Under the pieces are notes generated by a model. That model was not told the DNA's origin, did no database searches, and saw only the letters and a list, made by a program, of their open reading frames with translations. Below are positions 16,583 to 26,248 of a stretch of 64,000 nt of DNA, piece by piece. The first letter of the stretch is position 1. Each line of letters opens with the position of its first letter. The DNA is from Burkholderia sp. L27(2015) (GTDB taxonomy: Bacteria > Pseudomonadota > Gammaproteobacteria > Burkholderiales > Burkholderiaceae). A program made the translations under genes and the position numbers. The stretch is from positions 35,303-99,302 of the forward strand of contig NZ_LMUX01000027.1 of NCBI RefSeq assembly GCF_009765705.1, read 5' to 3'.

Positions 16583-17343
16583 GCGGCCTGCCCGTTGCAA
16601 GCAACTTCTACGTCGATACGGTGTTTCATCGTAACGGTGTCAAGCTGTTGCCCAACGAGTTTTTTGTCACGACCGACGATCTGGTACTGTCGACGGTGTT
16701 GGGTTCGTGCGTGGCTGCGTGTATTCATGACCGCACGGCGGGCATAGGCGGGATGAATCATTTCATGCTGCCCGACGACGGCGATCCGAACCGTGGCGCG
16801 TCCGATGCAATCCGTTACGGCGCTTATGCGATGGAAGTGTTGCTCAATGAACTGCTCAAGGGGGGCGCCAAGCGCGAGCGCCTGGAGGCCAAGGTGTTCG
16901 GCGGAGGCGCGGTGCTGGCGGGCATGACGACCCTGAACATCGGCGACCGCAACGCGGAGTTCGTGCGGCGCTACCTGGCAACCGAGAAAGTGCGTATCAC
17001 CGCTGAGGATTTGCAAGGTAGCCATCCGCGCAAGGTGGCCTTTTTGCCCGCGACCGGACAGGTCATGGTCAAGAAATTACGTTTGCAACAAGAGCTTATC
17101 AGTGCGAGCGAGGGTGCCTCGATTGTCCAGCGCGAACAAGCGCTGGCACGTCAGCTCAGCGAGCAGCGCACGCAGGGTGGCGGGGCGGTGGAGTTGTTCA
17201 GCACACGCAGTGCGTCGCCGTATAAAAAGCAGCCCGATCTCGCGGCCCGTCCGAGAGTCGAGCTTTTCACCAGCCCTAAAAGCTCGGCGGCAGCGCCGCA
17301 AGCAGGGCTGCATCGCATCAACCGAACCGTGGAGAAGGCTTGA
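16579..17343 (+). CDS. cheD: Chemoreceptor glutamine deamidase CheD
   Basis: Deamidates specific receptor glutamines, 254 aa, starting with GTG overlapping the cheR stop. The catalytic Cys lies in [14 protein letters not shown] and the catalytic His in [18 protein letters not shown] and the later [13 protein letters not shown] match the family. The C-terminal ~70 residues after LRLQQEL are longer than usual and rich in Ala, Gln and Arg. They could be a linker or partner-binding tail. Overlaps cheB by 4 bases (TTGA). Confidence 0.95.
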   Translation: MSGLPVASNFYVDTVFHRNGVKLLPNEFFVTTDDLVLSTVLGSCVAACIHDRTAGIGGMNHFMLPDDGDPNRGASDAIRYGAYAMEVLLNELLKGGAKRERLEAKVFGGGAVLAGMTTLNIGDRNAEFVRRYLATEKVRITAEDLQGSHPRKVAFLPATGQVMVKKLRLQQELISASEGASIVQREQALARQLSEQRTQGGGAVELFSTRSASPYKKQPDLAARPRVELFTSPKSSAAAPQAGLHRINRTVEKA

Positions 17344-18437
17344 GTCCTCAACCTAAAATCAAAGTGCTGTGCGTCGACGATTCGGCGTTGGTGCGCAGCT
17401 TGATGAGCGAGATCATCAATAGTCACGCGGACATGATGGTGTGCGCCACGGCTCCCGATCCGCTGGTCGCGCGCGATCTGATCAAGCTGCATAACCCCGA
17501 CGTGCTGACGCTGGACGTTGAAATGCCGCGCATGGATGGGTTGGACTTCCTCGAGAAACTGATGCGCCTGCGGCCGATGCCGGTGGTCATGGTTTCGTCG
17601 TTGACCGAACGCGGTTCGGAAATTACGATGCGTGCGCTCGAACTGGGCGCGGTCGATTTTGTGACCAAGCCGCGAGTCGGCCTGCGCGACGGGATGCTCG
17701 ATTATGCGGAACTGATCGCCGACAAAATTCGCGCCGCGGCGCACGCGCGCGTGCGGCAGCATCCGCACGCAGCCGCGCCGCATGCGGCGGGACGTACCGG
17801 AACCACAGGCGACGCGCCGTTGTTGCGCAATCCGCTCATAAGTACCGAGAAATTGATTATCATCGGGGCTTCCACGGGCGGGACCGAGGCGATTCGCGAG
17901 GTATTGCTGCCGCTGCCGCCCGATTGCCCAGCGGTGCTGATTGCCCAGCATATGCCGCCGGGCTTTACGCGTTCGTTTGCGCAGCGCCTCAATACTTTGT
18001 GTCGCATCACCGTGAAGGAAGCCGAGCACGGCGAACGGGTTTTGCCGGGACACGCGTATATTGCGCCTGGTGACGCACACTTGAAGTTGGCGCGCAGTGG
18101 TGCAAACTACGTCGCCGAACTCGATTATGGCGAGCCGGTGAATCGCCACCGTCCGTCGGTCGATGTGCTGTTCCATTCGGCGGCCCACTTCGCCGGTAAA
18201 AATGCGCTGGGCGTGATTTTGACCGGAATGGGCAAGGATGGTGCGGCGGGATTGCTCGAAATGCGCAAGGCCGGTGCGTACACGATAGCGCAGGACGAGG
18301 CGAGTTGCATCGTGTTCGGCATGCCGCGCGAAGCGATCGCGATGGGCGGTGCCGATGAAGTCACGGCACTCAGTGAAATTAGTACGCGCCTGTTGTCGCG
18401 CCTGGCTTCAATGGGCGATCGGGGACACCGCGTTTAA
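17340..18437 (+). CDS. cheB: Chemotaxis methylesterase/glutaminase CheB
   Basis: Removes receptor methyl groups when phosphorylated, 365 aa. N-terminal receiver domain with VDDSALVR and acceptor Asp in [12 protein letters not shown]; His-rich linker (about 140-160). The C-terminal esterase has the catalytic triad: Ser in [11 protein letters not shown], His in IAQHMPPGF, Asp in TGMGKDGA. The start is TTG, sharing bases with the cheD TGA stop, after a GGAGAAGG ribosome-binding site. The use of TTG in such an overlap recurs in flhF. Confidence 0.95.
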   Translation: MSPQPKIKVLCVDDSALVRSLMSEIINSHADMMVCATAPDPLVARDLIKLHNPDVLTLDVEMPRMDGLDFLEKLMRLRPMPVVMVSSLTERGSEITMRALELGAVDFVTKPRVGLRDGMLDYAELIADKIRAAAHARVRQHPHAAAPHAAGRTGTTGDAPLLRNPLISTEKLIIIGASTGGTEAIREVLLPLPPDCPAVLIAQHMPPGFTRSFAQRLNTLCRITVKEAEHGERVLPGHAYIAPGDAHLKLARSGANYVAELDYGEPVNRHRPSVDVLFHSAAHFAGKNALGVILTGMGKDGAAGLLEMRKAGAYTIAQDEASCIVFGMPREAIAMGGADEVTALSEISTRLLSRLASMGDRGHRV

Positions 18438-18501
18438 GCAAAACATCGGGTACGACGTTTCGGGCGGCCCGCACAAGCAATCGATTTTTGGAGTGGAAAC
18501 G

Positions 18502-18897
18502 ATGGACAAAGGCATGAAGATTCTGGTGGTGGACGATTTTCCGACCATGCGTCGGATCGTTCGCAACCTGCTCAAGGAGCTGGGCTACTCCAACGTGGAC
18601 GAAGCTGAAGACGGCGCAGCCGGGCTGTTGAAATTGCGCGGCGGCAATTTCGATTTCGTCGTGTCCGACTGGAATATGCCGAACCTGGACGGTTTGGCGA
18701 TGCTCAAGGAAATTCGCGCCGACGCGAACCTGTCGCATCTGCCGGTGCTGATGGTGACCGCCGAAGCCAAGAAGGAAAACATTATTGCGGCAGCGCAGGC
18801 CGGGGCCAACGGCTATGTGGTGAAGCCCTTCACCGCCGCTACGCTGGACGAAAAGCTCTCCAAGATTATCGACAAGATGGCAAAAGAGGGGACCTGA
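18502..18897 (+). CDS. cheY: Chemotaxis response regulator CheY (motor-binding type)
   Basis: Diffusible signal that binds FliM/FliN to reverse rotation, 131 aa. It is almost superimposable on enteric Che[20 protein letters not shown], acceptor Asp56 in [12 protein letters not shown], the [17 protein letters not shown] switch and Lys108 in [13 protein letters not shown] longer frame upstream is unsupported; the ATG at 18502 follows TGGAGTGGAAACG. Directly followed by cheZ, one base after the stop. This is the better candidate for the motor-switching CheY of the two. Confidence 0.97.
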   Translation: MDKGMKILVVDDFPTMRRIVRNLLKELGYSNVDEAEDGAAGLLKLRGGNFDFVVSDWNMPNLDGLAMLKEIRADANLSHLPVLMVTAEAKKENIIAAAQAGANGYVVKPFTAATLDEKLSKIIDKMAKEGT

Positions 18898-18898
18898 T

Positions 18899-19633
18899 GT
18901 GAGCATCGAGCCAGACGTGAATCAAGCGGCCCAGGATGCCTACGCCACGGAAGCCGCCGCGAAGGCGGCCATGGCCAACCTGACGGGCGGTGACGAAGCA
19001 GCCGAGCGCATCATCAACCGTATCGGCCAGTTGACCCGCACCTTGCGCGAGAGCATGCGCGAGCTGGGCTTGGACACGCAGGTCGAAAAAGCCGCGGTGG
19101 CGATTCCGGACGCGCGCGACCGGCTCGAATATGTGGCATCGATGACCGAGCAGGCAGCCGAGCGTGCGCTGAATTCGATCGAGATCGCCAAGCCGCTGCA
19201 AGAGCAACTGCAAAAGGATGCGCAGGCGCTTGAGGGCCGCTGGCAGCAGTGGTTCGACGCCCCCATGGAAATCGACGATGCGCGCCAGATCGTGCGTGAT
19301 ACGCGCACCTATCTGCAGGAATTGCCGGCTATCACGCAGGCAACCAATACCCAGTTGATGGAAATCATGCTGGCCCAGGATTTTCAGGACTTGACCGGGC
19401 AGGTCATCAAGAAAATCATGGATGTGGTGTACAACATCGAGCAACAGCTGCTGGCCGTGCTGTTGGAAAACATCTCGCCGGAGCGCCGCGCCGAGATCCA
19501 GGCCGTAGTCAGCGGCACCGTCGGTTCGGGCGACACACTGCTCAATGGACCGCAGGTAAACCCGACCCAGCATACCGACGTGGTGGCCGACCAGGAACAG
19601 GTCGACGATCTGTTGACCAGCCTGGGTTTCTGA
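18899..19633 (+). CDS. cheZ: CheY-P phosphatase CheZ
   Basis: Dephosphorylates CheY-P, 244 aa, start GTG. Long helical hairpin with the catalytic Gln in [17 protein letters not shown], as in enteric CheZ. The C-terminal CheY-binding peptide [11 protein letters not shown] is preserved, linked by a flexible segment (about 200-230). Last gene of the mot-che series; a strong hairpin follows the stop. Confidence 0.97.
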   Translation: MSIEPDVNQAAQDAYATEAAAKAAMANLTGGDEAAERIINRIGQLTRTLRESMRELGLDTQVEKAAVAIPDARDRLEYVASMTEQAAERALNSIEIAKPLQEQLQKDAQALEGRWQQWFDAPMEIDDARQIVRDTRTYLQELPAITQATNTQLMEIMLAQDFQDLTGQVIKKIMDVVYNIEQQLLAVLLENISPERRAEIQAVVSGTVGSGDTLLNGPQVNPTQHTDVVADQEQVDDLLTSLGF

Positions 19634-19636
19634 CAA

Positions 19637-19679
19637 GCCGGACGGGGCGCTGCGGGCAGTCTGCGCAGCGCCTTCCGGC
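19637..19679 (+). terminator. Strong hairpin between cheZ and flhB
   Basis: Nested stem starting 3 bases after the cheZ stop: outer GCCGGA pairs with TCCGGC, inner GGCGCTGCG pairs perfectly with CGCAGCGCC around a 9-base loop. No T-tract follows, so termination would be partial or Rho-assisted. It marks the boundary between che and flh transcription. Confidence 0.55.
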
Positions 19680-19844
19680 CAGCATCGGCGCGCTCTGATT
19701 TGATCCGCGTTTGATCTGCTGAATTGCGCCTGTTTTCACGCGTTTATCCCCGCATCGTCGCTTGACTGGACCCTGAATAATGCATTCGGTGGGTAAATCC
19801 GCGTGCGCAAGTTCGTCTGCGCCGTGGGCCCGCACGGAGAATTC

Positions 19845-21002
19845 ATGGCAGAAGACAGCGATCTCGAACGAACAGAATCAGCGACTCCGAAGCGCCTGGA
19901 ACAGGCGCGCGAGGAAGGACAGGTTGCGCGCTCGCGTGAACTGACCACGTTCGCATTGCTGGTCACGGGTTTCGGTGGCCTGTACGCAATGGCTGGGACC
20001 GTCAGCGCGAATTTCGAAGCTGTGTTTCGCGGCGCGTTCATCTTCGATCGCGCGGCCGCATTCGAGCCGGGCGCGATGTTGCAACACCTCAGTCTGCTGG
20101 GTTTTCACGGCGCCGTGACGATAATGCCCATCCTGGCGGCGTGCATGGTGGTGGCCTTGGCGTCGCCGATGGCACTGGGCGGTTTTATGATATCGGGCAA
20201 GCCGCTGGGTTTGAAATTCTCGCGCTTGAATCCGATCTCGGGCCTGGGCAAGATGTTTTCGGGCCAAAGCCTGACGACCCTGGGCTTCGCTTTTGCCAAG
20301 TCGGTGCTGGTCGGCGGCGTGTCGATCCTCGTGATGCGACACTACCGCGATGCTGCGCTCGGCTTGGGCGCCGAGTCGCTCCATACCGCACTCGGCCATG
20401 CCCTGCAAATGGTGGCGAACACCTGCATATGGATCATCGCTTCGATGTTGGTGCTGGTGTTGTTCGATGTGCCTTACCAGTTGTGGCAGCACGCCAAGAA
20501 GCTGCGCATGACCAAGGAAGAGGTCAAGCGCGAATTCAAGGAAAGCGAGGGCGACCCCTTCATCAAGGGCAAGATCCGCCAGCAGCAGCGTGAAATGGCG
20601 CGACGCCGGATGATGGCGCAGGTTCCCCAGGCGGACGTCATTGTCACCAACCCGACGCACTACGCGGTGGCGTTGCAGTATCAAGACGGCTCGATGAAGG
20701 CGCCGCGCTTGCTGGCCAAGGGCGCGGACCTGGTCGCGGCGCGGATTCGCGAAATTGCGGCAGAACACAACATACCGGTGCTCGAATCTCCGCCGCTGGC
20801 GCGCGCCTTGTTCCAACACACCGAACTGAACCAGGAAATTCCGGCCGCGCTCTACGGCGCGGTTGCCGAAGTGCTGGCCTGGGTGTATCAACTGCGCCGT
20901 TGGCACAAGGACGGCAGCGGGAATGCGCCCGATGCGCCTTCAGAACTGGCAGTGCCCCCTGAACTCGACATACCTGCGCGCGGCGCCGGAAGCCTCGCAT
21001 GA
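19845..21002 (+). CDS. flhB: Flagellar export gate protein FlhB
   Basis: Substrate-specificity switch of the type III export gate, 385 aa. Four membrane segments lie in residues about 25-215. The cytoplasmic domain has the autocleavage site Asn269-Pro270 in VIVTNPTHYAVAL, with the same numbering as Salmonella FlhB. The C-terminal tail is Pro/Ala-rich. The ATG at 19845 with a CGGAGAATTC lead is chosen over a GTG at 19803. The stop overlaps the flhA start (ATGA). First gene of flhBAFG-fliA. Confidence 0.97.
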   Translation: MAEDSDLERTESATPKRLEQAREEGQVARSRELTTFALLVTGFGGLYAMAGTVSANFEAVFRGAFIFDRAAAFEPGAMLQHLSLLGFHGAVTIMPILAACMVVALASPMALGGFMISGKPLGLKFSRLNPISGLGKMFSGQSLTTLGFAFAKSVLVGGVSILVMRHYRDAALGLGAESLHTALGHALQMVANTCIWIIASMLVLVLFDVPYQLWQHAKKLRMTKEEVKREFKESEGDPFIKGKIRQQQREMARRRMMAQVPQADVIVTNPTHYAVALQYQDGSMKAPRLLAKGADLVAARIREIAAEHNIPVLESPPLARALFQHTELNQEIPAALYGAVAEVLAWVYQLRRWHKDGSGNAPDAPSELAVPPELDIPARGAGSLA

Positions 21003-23125
21003 GTACACCAGCACAAGCGCCGGGCAAAAGCGGCTTCAAGCTGCCCGCCGCACTCACAGGTCTGAAGCTCAAGGGCGCCGCGGGTCCGGTCTTGATCGTG
21101 CTGATTCTCAGCATGATGATCTTGCCGTTGCCGGCATTCGCGCTCGATCTGTTGTTCACCTTCAATATCGCGCTCGCGATCATGGTGCTGCTGGTCAGCA
21201 TGTACACCACCGAGCCGCTGGAATTCTCGTCGTTTCCCAGTGTGTTGCTGTTCTCCACGTTGCTGCGCCTGTCGCTGAACGTCGCTTCAACCCGTATCGT
21301 GCTGCTCGAAGGCCACACCGGGCCCGACGCGGCCGGCAAGGTGATCGAAGCGTTCGGGCATTTCCTGGTCGGCGGCAACTACGCAGTCGGCATCGTGGTG
21401 TTTGTGATCTTGATCGTGATCAACTTCATGGTGATCACCAAGGGCGCGGGGCGGATCGCCGAAGTGTCGGCGCGCTTTACCCTGGACGCCATGCCCGGCA
21501 AGCAGATGGCGATCGACGCCGACCTGAATGCGGGCTTGATCAACGAAGAGCAGGCGCGTACGCGGCGCGCCAAAGTGGCGCAGGAAGCCGACTTCTATGG
21601 CTCCATGGACGGTGCCAGCAAGTTCGTGCGCGGCGATGCGGTGGCCGGCCTTTTGATCATGGCGATCAACATCATCGGCGGCTTGATCGTCGGCGTGGTC
21701 CAGCACGACATGGATATCGGCGCGGCGGCCAAGAATTACACGCTGCTGACCATCGGCGACGGCCTGGTTGCACAGATCCCGGCCCTGGTGATCTCGACGG
21801 CGGCGGGTGTGATCGTGAGCCGCGTCGCCACCAATGAGGATATCGGTACGCAGCTCAGTGGGCAGTTATTTGCCAACCCGCGCGTGCTGTTCATTACCGG
21901 AGTGATTCTGGGCAGCTTGGGATTGATCCCCGACATGCCGCACGTGGCTTTTCTGTCGCTGGGCGGTGGTTTGATTTATTTGGCGCGGCGCATGAGCAAG
22001 CGCACCGCGGCGGACGCGGCGAGCGCCGCGAGTGCTGCGGCCGTGCCGGCCGTGACCGGTCCGGTCGAAGCGCCTGAAGCGAGCTGGGACGACGTGACGA
22101 TGCTCGATCCGCTCGGTCTCGAAGTGGGCTATCGCCTGATCTCGCTGGTCGACCGTAGCCGCGACGGCGAGTTGCTCAAGCGCATCAAAGGCATCCGCAA
22201 GAAATTTGCGCAGGAGATTGGTTTCCTCGCGCCGGTGGTGCACATACGCGACAACCTCGAACTCAAGCCGAACGCTTACCGGATTGCGCTGCACGGTGTG
22301 GAAGTGGGCAGCGGCGAGGCATACCCGGGCCAGTGGCTCGCGATCAATCCCGGGCAGGTGAGCGCTCCGTTGCAGGGCACGCAGACCAAGGATCCCGCTT
22401 TCGGCTTGCCGGCGGTGTGGATCGACTCCGCCGCGCGCGAACAAGCCCAGGTGTTCGGCTATACCGTGGTGGATGCCAGCACGGTGGTCGCTACCCACTT
22501 GAATCATTTGGTGGTCACGCACGCGTCCGAGCTGCTGGGGCGCCAGGAAGTGCAGAGCCTGCTGGATCGTGTCGGCAAGGAGGCGCCCAAGCTCACCGAG
22601 GATCTGGTGCCCAAGCTGCTACCACTCACCACGGTCCAGAAGGTGCTGCAGAACTTGCTCGACGAGGGTGTGCCGATCCGCGATATGCGCACCATCCTCG
22701 ACGCGTTCGCCGAGAATGCGACTAAGGTTCAGGATCCGTTCGAATTGACCGCGCTGGTGCGGCTCGCACTGGGTCGCGCGATTACACAGCAGTGGTACCC
22801 GGGCACCGGCGACATGTCGGTCATGGGGCTGGACGCCGGGCTCGAACGCGTGTTGGCGCAGGCCATGTCGGCCAGCCCGGCCGGGCATCAAGAGCCGGGC
22901 CTGGAGCCCGGGCTGGCAAGCACGCTGCTGCAGGAATCGCAGACGGCGATGACGCGCCAGCAAAATCTCGGACACCCGCCGGTACTGCTGGTGCAGCACG
23001 GTCTGCGTCCCTTGCTCGCGCGATTCTTGCGCCGTAGTTTGCCGCACCTGAAAGTTTTATCCTACGCCGAGGTGCCCGACACCCGGACTATTAAAGTCAC
23101 AGCCATGATCGGAGGCCAGGTTTGA
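20999..23125 (+). CDS. flhA: Flagellar export gate protein FlhA
   Basis: Largest export-gate protein, 708 aa, close to the usual ~690. Eight membrane segments lie in about 30-335 with the FHIPEP-type loop (TLDAMPGKQMAIDADLNAG), and a large cytoplasmic domain (about 370-700) forms the nonameric ring that docks chaperone-substrate pairs. Residues about 340-365 are a short Ala-rich linker. Coupled to flhB (ATGA) and to flhF (TTGA). Confidence 0.97.
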   Translation: MSTPAQAPGKSGFKLPAALTGLKLKGAAGPVLIVLILSMMILPLPAFALDLLFTFNIALAIMVLLVSMYTTEPLEFSSFPSVLLFSTLLRLSLNVASTRIVLLEGHTGPDAAGKVIEAFGHFLVGGNYAVGIVVFVILIVINFMVITKGAGRIAEVSARFTLDAMPGKQMAIDADLNAGLINEEQARTRRAKVAQEADFYGSMDGASKFVRGDAVAGLLIMAINIIGGLIVGVVQHDMDIGAAAKNYTLLTIGDGLVAQIPALVISTAAGVIVSRVATNEDIGTQLSGQLFANPRVLFITGVILGSLGLIPDMPHVAFLSLGGGLIYLARRMSKRTAADAASAASAAAVPAVTGPVEAPEASWDDVTMLDPLGLEVGYRLISLVDRSRDGELLKRIKGIRKKFAQEIGFLAPVVHIRDNLELKPNAYRIALHGVEVGSGEAYPGQWLAINPGQVSAPLQGTQTKDPAFGLPAVWIDSAAREQAQVFGYTVVDASTVVATHLNHLVVTHASELLGRQEVQSLLDRVGKEAPKLTEDLVPKLLPLTTVQKVLQNLLDEGVPIRDMRTILDAFAENATKVQDPFELTALVRLALGRAITQQWYPGTGDMSVMGLDAGLERVLAQAMSASPAGHQEPGLEPGLASTLLQESQTAMTRQQNLGHPPVLLVQHGLRPLLARFLRRSLPHLKVLSYAEVPDTRTIKVTAMIGGQV

Positions 23126-25404
23126 AAATCCGTAAATTTGTCGCAGGGTCGTCTCGCGAGGCGTTACGCCTGGTACGTGAAGCGCTGGGCCCGGATGCGG
23201 TGGTCCTGAGTAACCGCGCGACCGAAGACGGAGTCGAACTGGTTGCGTTGGCCGAAGACGATCTCGCGTCGCTGGCGCATCCAGGCGAGTCGGCTACGCC
23301 CCGCGCGAATGTGCCGCAGGCCTCGCGCCCCGAGCCATGGACACCGTACGCGACGCCACAGGCTGCGCAGGCTGGGTCGAACGGGTCTTCACAAGTGCCT
23401 TCGCACGATGCGCCGATGCGCCACGCCGGCTTGCCCGATCCGTTTGCATCGAGGTTCGGCGCGCCTGCCTCGGTGGTCGATCAAGGCATGTACGGCTCGT
23501 CCGCGTCGCAAGGTACAACTCAGGCTAAAACTCAAGGCGCAACGCAAGGTGCAACGCAAGGTGCAACGCAAGGCGTGCCAACGATGTCGCCCACGCTAGG
23601 CGTGCCGCCCAGCGCCGCGCTCGAGCGTGCGCTGGAACGGCTGCGTCAGCAACCGGCATCGTCCGATACTGCCGGTCTCAAGACCGGTGCGGGTACTGGC
23701 CCGACGCCGGGCCTCGCGACCCGGGTTAGTCCGCCGTACCTCGGCGACGCTGACCATGTCGTGCACGTCGACGCGAAACCCATGACGCCGGCCGATGCCA
23801 TGGCGAAACATCTCGGCGGAACTGTTGAAAGGCACGCAGCGCGTGCAACCGACACCGACACGGGCCGGGCCGGGCGCCCGGAGGTCGCGAGCCAACCAAT
23901 CAAGCCCTCGGAGAGCCATGGGATGCCCTTGAGCGCCGCCGCGTTCGCCGTGGCGCCCGTGCGCTTCAGCGCGCCCGAGCCGCAGAGTGCTGCCGAACCA
24001 CCACAGGCGCCGACGTCGCAGACTATGCCGACTCAGCCTGCGCTCGCGTACTCGGTCCAGACGAATGTCTCCGCTTCGTTCGGCATGCCGTTCAATCTCG
24101 GCGGCACGGCCACGGCCTCGCAAACGCCCAGGGACGCCGCCGATAGCGAGGCCGCCGTCGCTTGCGCCGCGGATAGTTCTGCCGCCGACATTGCCGCTAC
24201 CGCTGCAGCGCTGCAGCAAGCGATTGCTGGAGCGCCCATCGCTGAAGCACCCGTCACAGCAGCACCCGTCACAGCAGCACCCGTCACAGCAGCACCCGTC
24301 ACAGCAACACCCGTCGCTGAAGCCCCCGTCGCTGCAGCACCGGTCACGTCCAAGCCCGATCTTGCCGCAGAGATTGCCGCCGTCCCCGTCGACGAAGCGC
24401 AGATGCGTGTCGCCGAAATCGTCGCGCAAAGCGTCATCGGCGAAATCCAATCGATGCGTGGTGTGTTGGAAGAAAAGCTCGCCGGCTTGCTCTGGAGCGA
24501 TCGTCAGCAGCGTGAGCCGGTGCGTGGCCATGCCGCCAAAACCTTGCTGGCCGCGGGCTTCTCGGCGCAACTGGTCAAGCTGATGATAGACCGCATGCCG
24601 AGCCAGACCGATCACGCTCAGGCGATGCAATGGCTCAAAGCCACGATAGAGCGCAACCTGCCGGTACTGCAAAGCGAAGACGCGTTGCTCGAGCGCGGCG
24701 GTGTGTATGCGCTGATGGGCCCAACCGGCGTAGGCAAGACAACCACGACCGCGAAACTCGCCGCACGCTGCGTCATCCGTTACGGCGCGGACCGCGTCGC
24801 GCTTTTGACCACCGATAGTTACCGGATCGGCGCGCGCGAGCAATTGCATATCTACGGGAAGATCCTCGGGGTCAGCGTGCATGCGGTGAAAGATGCCGTC
24901 GATCTGCGCCTGGTGCTCTCCGAGCTGCGCAATAAGCACATCGTCCTGATCGACACGATAGGCATGAGCCAACGCGATCGCGCGGTTTCCGAACAGATCG
25001 CCATGCTGTGCGGCACGGGCGTGCCGGTACAACGGCTGCTGCTGCTCAACGCGACCAGCCACGGCGATACCCTCAACGAGGTGGTGCACGCCTACCGCAA
25101 TCGTCAGGCCGAAAGCGATCCCGATCTCGCGGGCTGCATCCTGACCAAGCTCGACGAGGCGACCAATATCGGTGCCGCGCTCGATACCGTGATTCGCTAC
25201 CGTTTGCCGATTCATTACGTGTCGACCGGCCAAAAAGTGCCGGAGAATTTCTACGTAGGTCGCAAGGACTTCCTGATGAAGGCCGCGTTTAGCGTTTCAC
25301 GAGAGCAATCTCCGTTCGTATCAAACGAGGACGATCTCCACGCCGTGATGGCCGCCGCATCGTCGAACGTCGCGGCTGAATTGGGTGCCGTCCGCTTTGG
25401 ATAA
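23122..25404 (+). CDS. flhF: Flagellar SRP-like GTPase FlhF with long low-complexity region
   Basis: SRP-family GTPase that sets flagellar position and number together with FlhG. At 760 aa it is far longer than the usual 400-500. The conserved N-terminal ~60 residues (MKIRKFVAGSSREALRLVRE) are followed by about 350 residues of Ala/Pro/Thr/Gln-rich sequence, including TQGA units (12-bp DNA repeat) and APVTA units (15-bp DNA repeat). The NG domain follows: P-loop GPTGVGKTTTTAK (about 533-545), DTIGMSQRD (usually DTAGM) and TKLDEA. Start TTG with GGAGG, overlapping the flhA stop. The catalytic core looks intact. Confidence 0.94.
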   Translation: MKIRKFVAGSSREALRLVREALGPDAVVLSNRATEDGVELVALAEDDLASLAHPGESATPRANVPQASRPEPWTPYATPQAAQAGSNGSSQVPSHDAPMRHAGLPDPFASRFGAPASVVDQGMYGSSASQGTTQAKTQGATQGATQGATQGVPTMSPTLGVPPSAALERALERLRQQPASSDTAGLKTGAGTGPTPGLATRVSPPYLGDADHVVHVDAKPMTPADAMAKHLGGTVERHAARATDTDTGRAGRPEVASQPIKPSESHGMPLSAAAFAVAPVRFSAPEPQSAAEPPQAPTSQTMPTQPALAYSVQTNVSASFGMPFNLGGTATASQTPRDAADSEAAVACAADSSAADIAATAAALQQAIAGAPIAEAPVTAAPVTAAPVTAAPVTATPVAEAPVAAAPVTSKPDLAAEIAAVPVDEAQMRVAEIVAQSVIGEIQSMRGVLEEKLAGLLWSDRQQREPVRGHAAKTLLAAGFSAQLVKLMIDRMPSQTDHAQAMQWLKATIERNLPVLQSEDALLERGGVYALMGPTGVGKTTTTAKLAARCVIRYGADRVALLTTDSYRIGAREQLHIYGKILGVSVHAVKDAVDLRLVLSELRNKHIVLIDTIGMSQRDRAVSEQIAMLCGTGVPVQRLLLLNATSHGDTLNEVVHAYRNRQAESDPDLAGCILTKLDEATNIGAALDTVIRYRLPIHYVSTGQKVPENFYVGRKDFLMKAAFSVSREQSPFVSNEDDLHAVMAAASSNVAAELGAVRFG
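23534..23569 (+). repeat. 12-bp tandem repeat in flhF
   Basis: Three consecutive copies of AAGGYGCAACGC (Y is C in the first, T in the others), encoding TQGA-type peptide units, flanked by more diverged copies. In frame, so copy changes alter only linker length. Confidence 0.8.
24247..24306 (+). repeat. 15-bp tandem repeat in flhF
   Basis: Four identical consecutive copies of GCACCCGTCACAGCA, followed by diverging copies to about 24350, encoding APVTA peptide units. Identity between copies suggests recent expansion by slippage. Confidence 0.88.
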
Positions 25405-26248
25405 GATCGTACTCGACCAGGCCGAAGGGCTGCGTCGGCTGCTCGCGCCCGACGTCGCGCGCATTGTCTCGCTGGTGGGTGGCGTGCGCGGTGCCGGCAC
25501 CAGTTCGGCGGTGGCCAATTTGGCCGCGGCGCTGGCGCATCAGGGCAAGGACGTGCTCGTGATCGACGAAAGCGACGGCGGGAAGAACTCGGTGACGGCC
25601 GCGCTCGGCATTGTCGCGGCCGGATCGTTCGCGGGCGTGCTGGCCGGGCGTTTGCCATTGTCGCAAGCGGTCGGTCGGACACCCGACGGCGTGGCGGTGT
25701 TGCCATCGCCTCGTGCCACTATCGACGGGTATGCTCCGGGTCGTTTGTCGGCAGCGTTGAACGGCTTCGCCGATATTGTGCTGATCGACGCGATGCTCGA
25801 CGATGAAGGCGGCATCTCGCCGCTCGCCATGCAGGGTCACGACCTGGTGATTTCGATGCGCGCCGACGCGGCATCGATCACGGGCGCTTATGCCTGCGTG
25901 AAACGCTTGCATTACGTCCATGCGATCCAGCAATTGCGGGTGCTGCTCAACGGGGTGGCCTCCGCGAGCGACGCGCAAAGCGTTTATCAGAATTTGTCCG
26001 AGGTGGCGAACCGTTATCTATCGGTATCGCTGTCGCTGGCCGGTGCGATCTCGCTGGACGCCAGGATGGCGCGTGCGCTGCAATTGCGTCGTAGCGTGGT
26101 GGAGGCATTTCCCGCGGCGCCCGCGGCGCTCGATTACCGCCGGGTCGCCAGCGACCTGCTGTATTGGCCGTGGCGTCCGGTGGCTGCCACGGAAGCCCCG
26201 TCGGGCAAAACGCTCAGGACGCCCATGGCGTCGATAGACCCCGCCTAA
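25385..26248 (+). CDS. flhG: Flagellar number regulator FlhG (MinD-like) with altered P-loop
   Basis: MinD/ParA-family partner of FlhF, about 287 aa. The N-terminal DQAEGLRRLL motif, which stimulates the FlhF GTPase, is present. The nucleotide-binding loop reads LVGGVRGAGTSSAVANLA, so both the deviant and the canonical Lys of the usual KGGxGKT are absent. VLVIDESDG follows as a Walker A' strand, and VLIDAMLDDEG as a switch. ATP binding may be weakened or altered. Start is GTG at 25385 or TTG at 25397 (MDKIVLDQAEG, closer to family starts); both overlap flhF. Ends in a TAATG junction with fliA. Confidence 0.9.
   Translation: MPSALDKIVLDQAEGLRRLLAPDVARIVSLVGGVRGAGTSSAVANLAAALAHQGKDVLVIDESDGGKNSVTAALGIVAAGSFAGVLAGRLPLSQAVGRTPDGVAVLPSPRATIDGYAPGRLSAALNGFADIVLIDAMLDDEGGISPLAMQGHDLVISMRADAASITGAYACVKRLHYVHAIQQLRVLLNGVASASDAQSVYQNLSEVANRYLSVSLSLAGAISLDARMARALQLRRSVVEAFPAAPAALDYRRVASDLLYWPWRPVAATEAPSGKTLRTPMASIDPA

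Noticed and set aside
23596-25233. 545-codon minus-strand frame over flhF
   Set aside because: Its repetitive Cys/Gly/Asp runs are just the reverse reading of the APVTA repeat; the sense strand has the complete FlhF GTPase.
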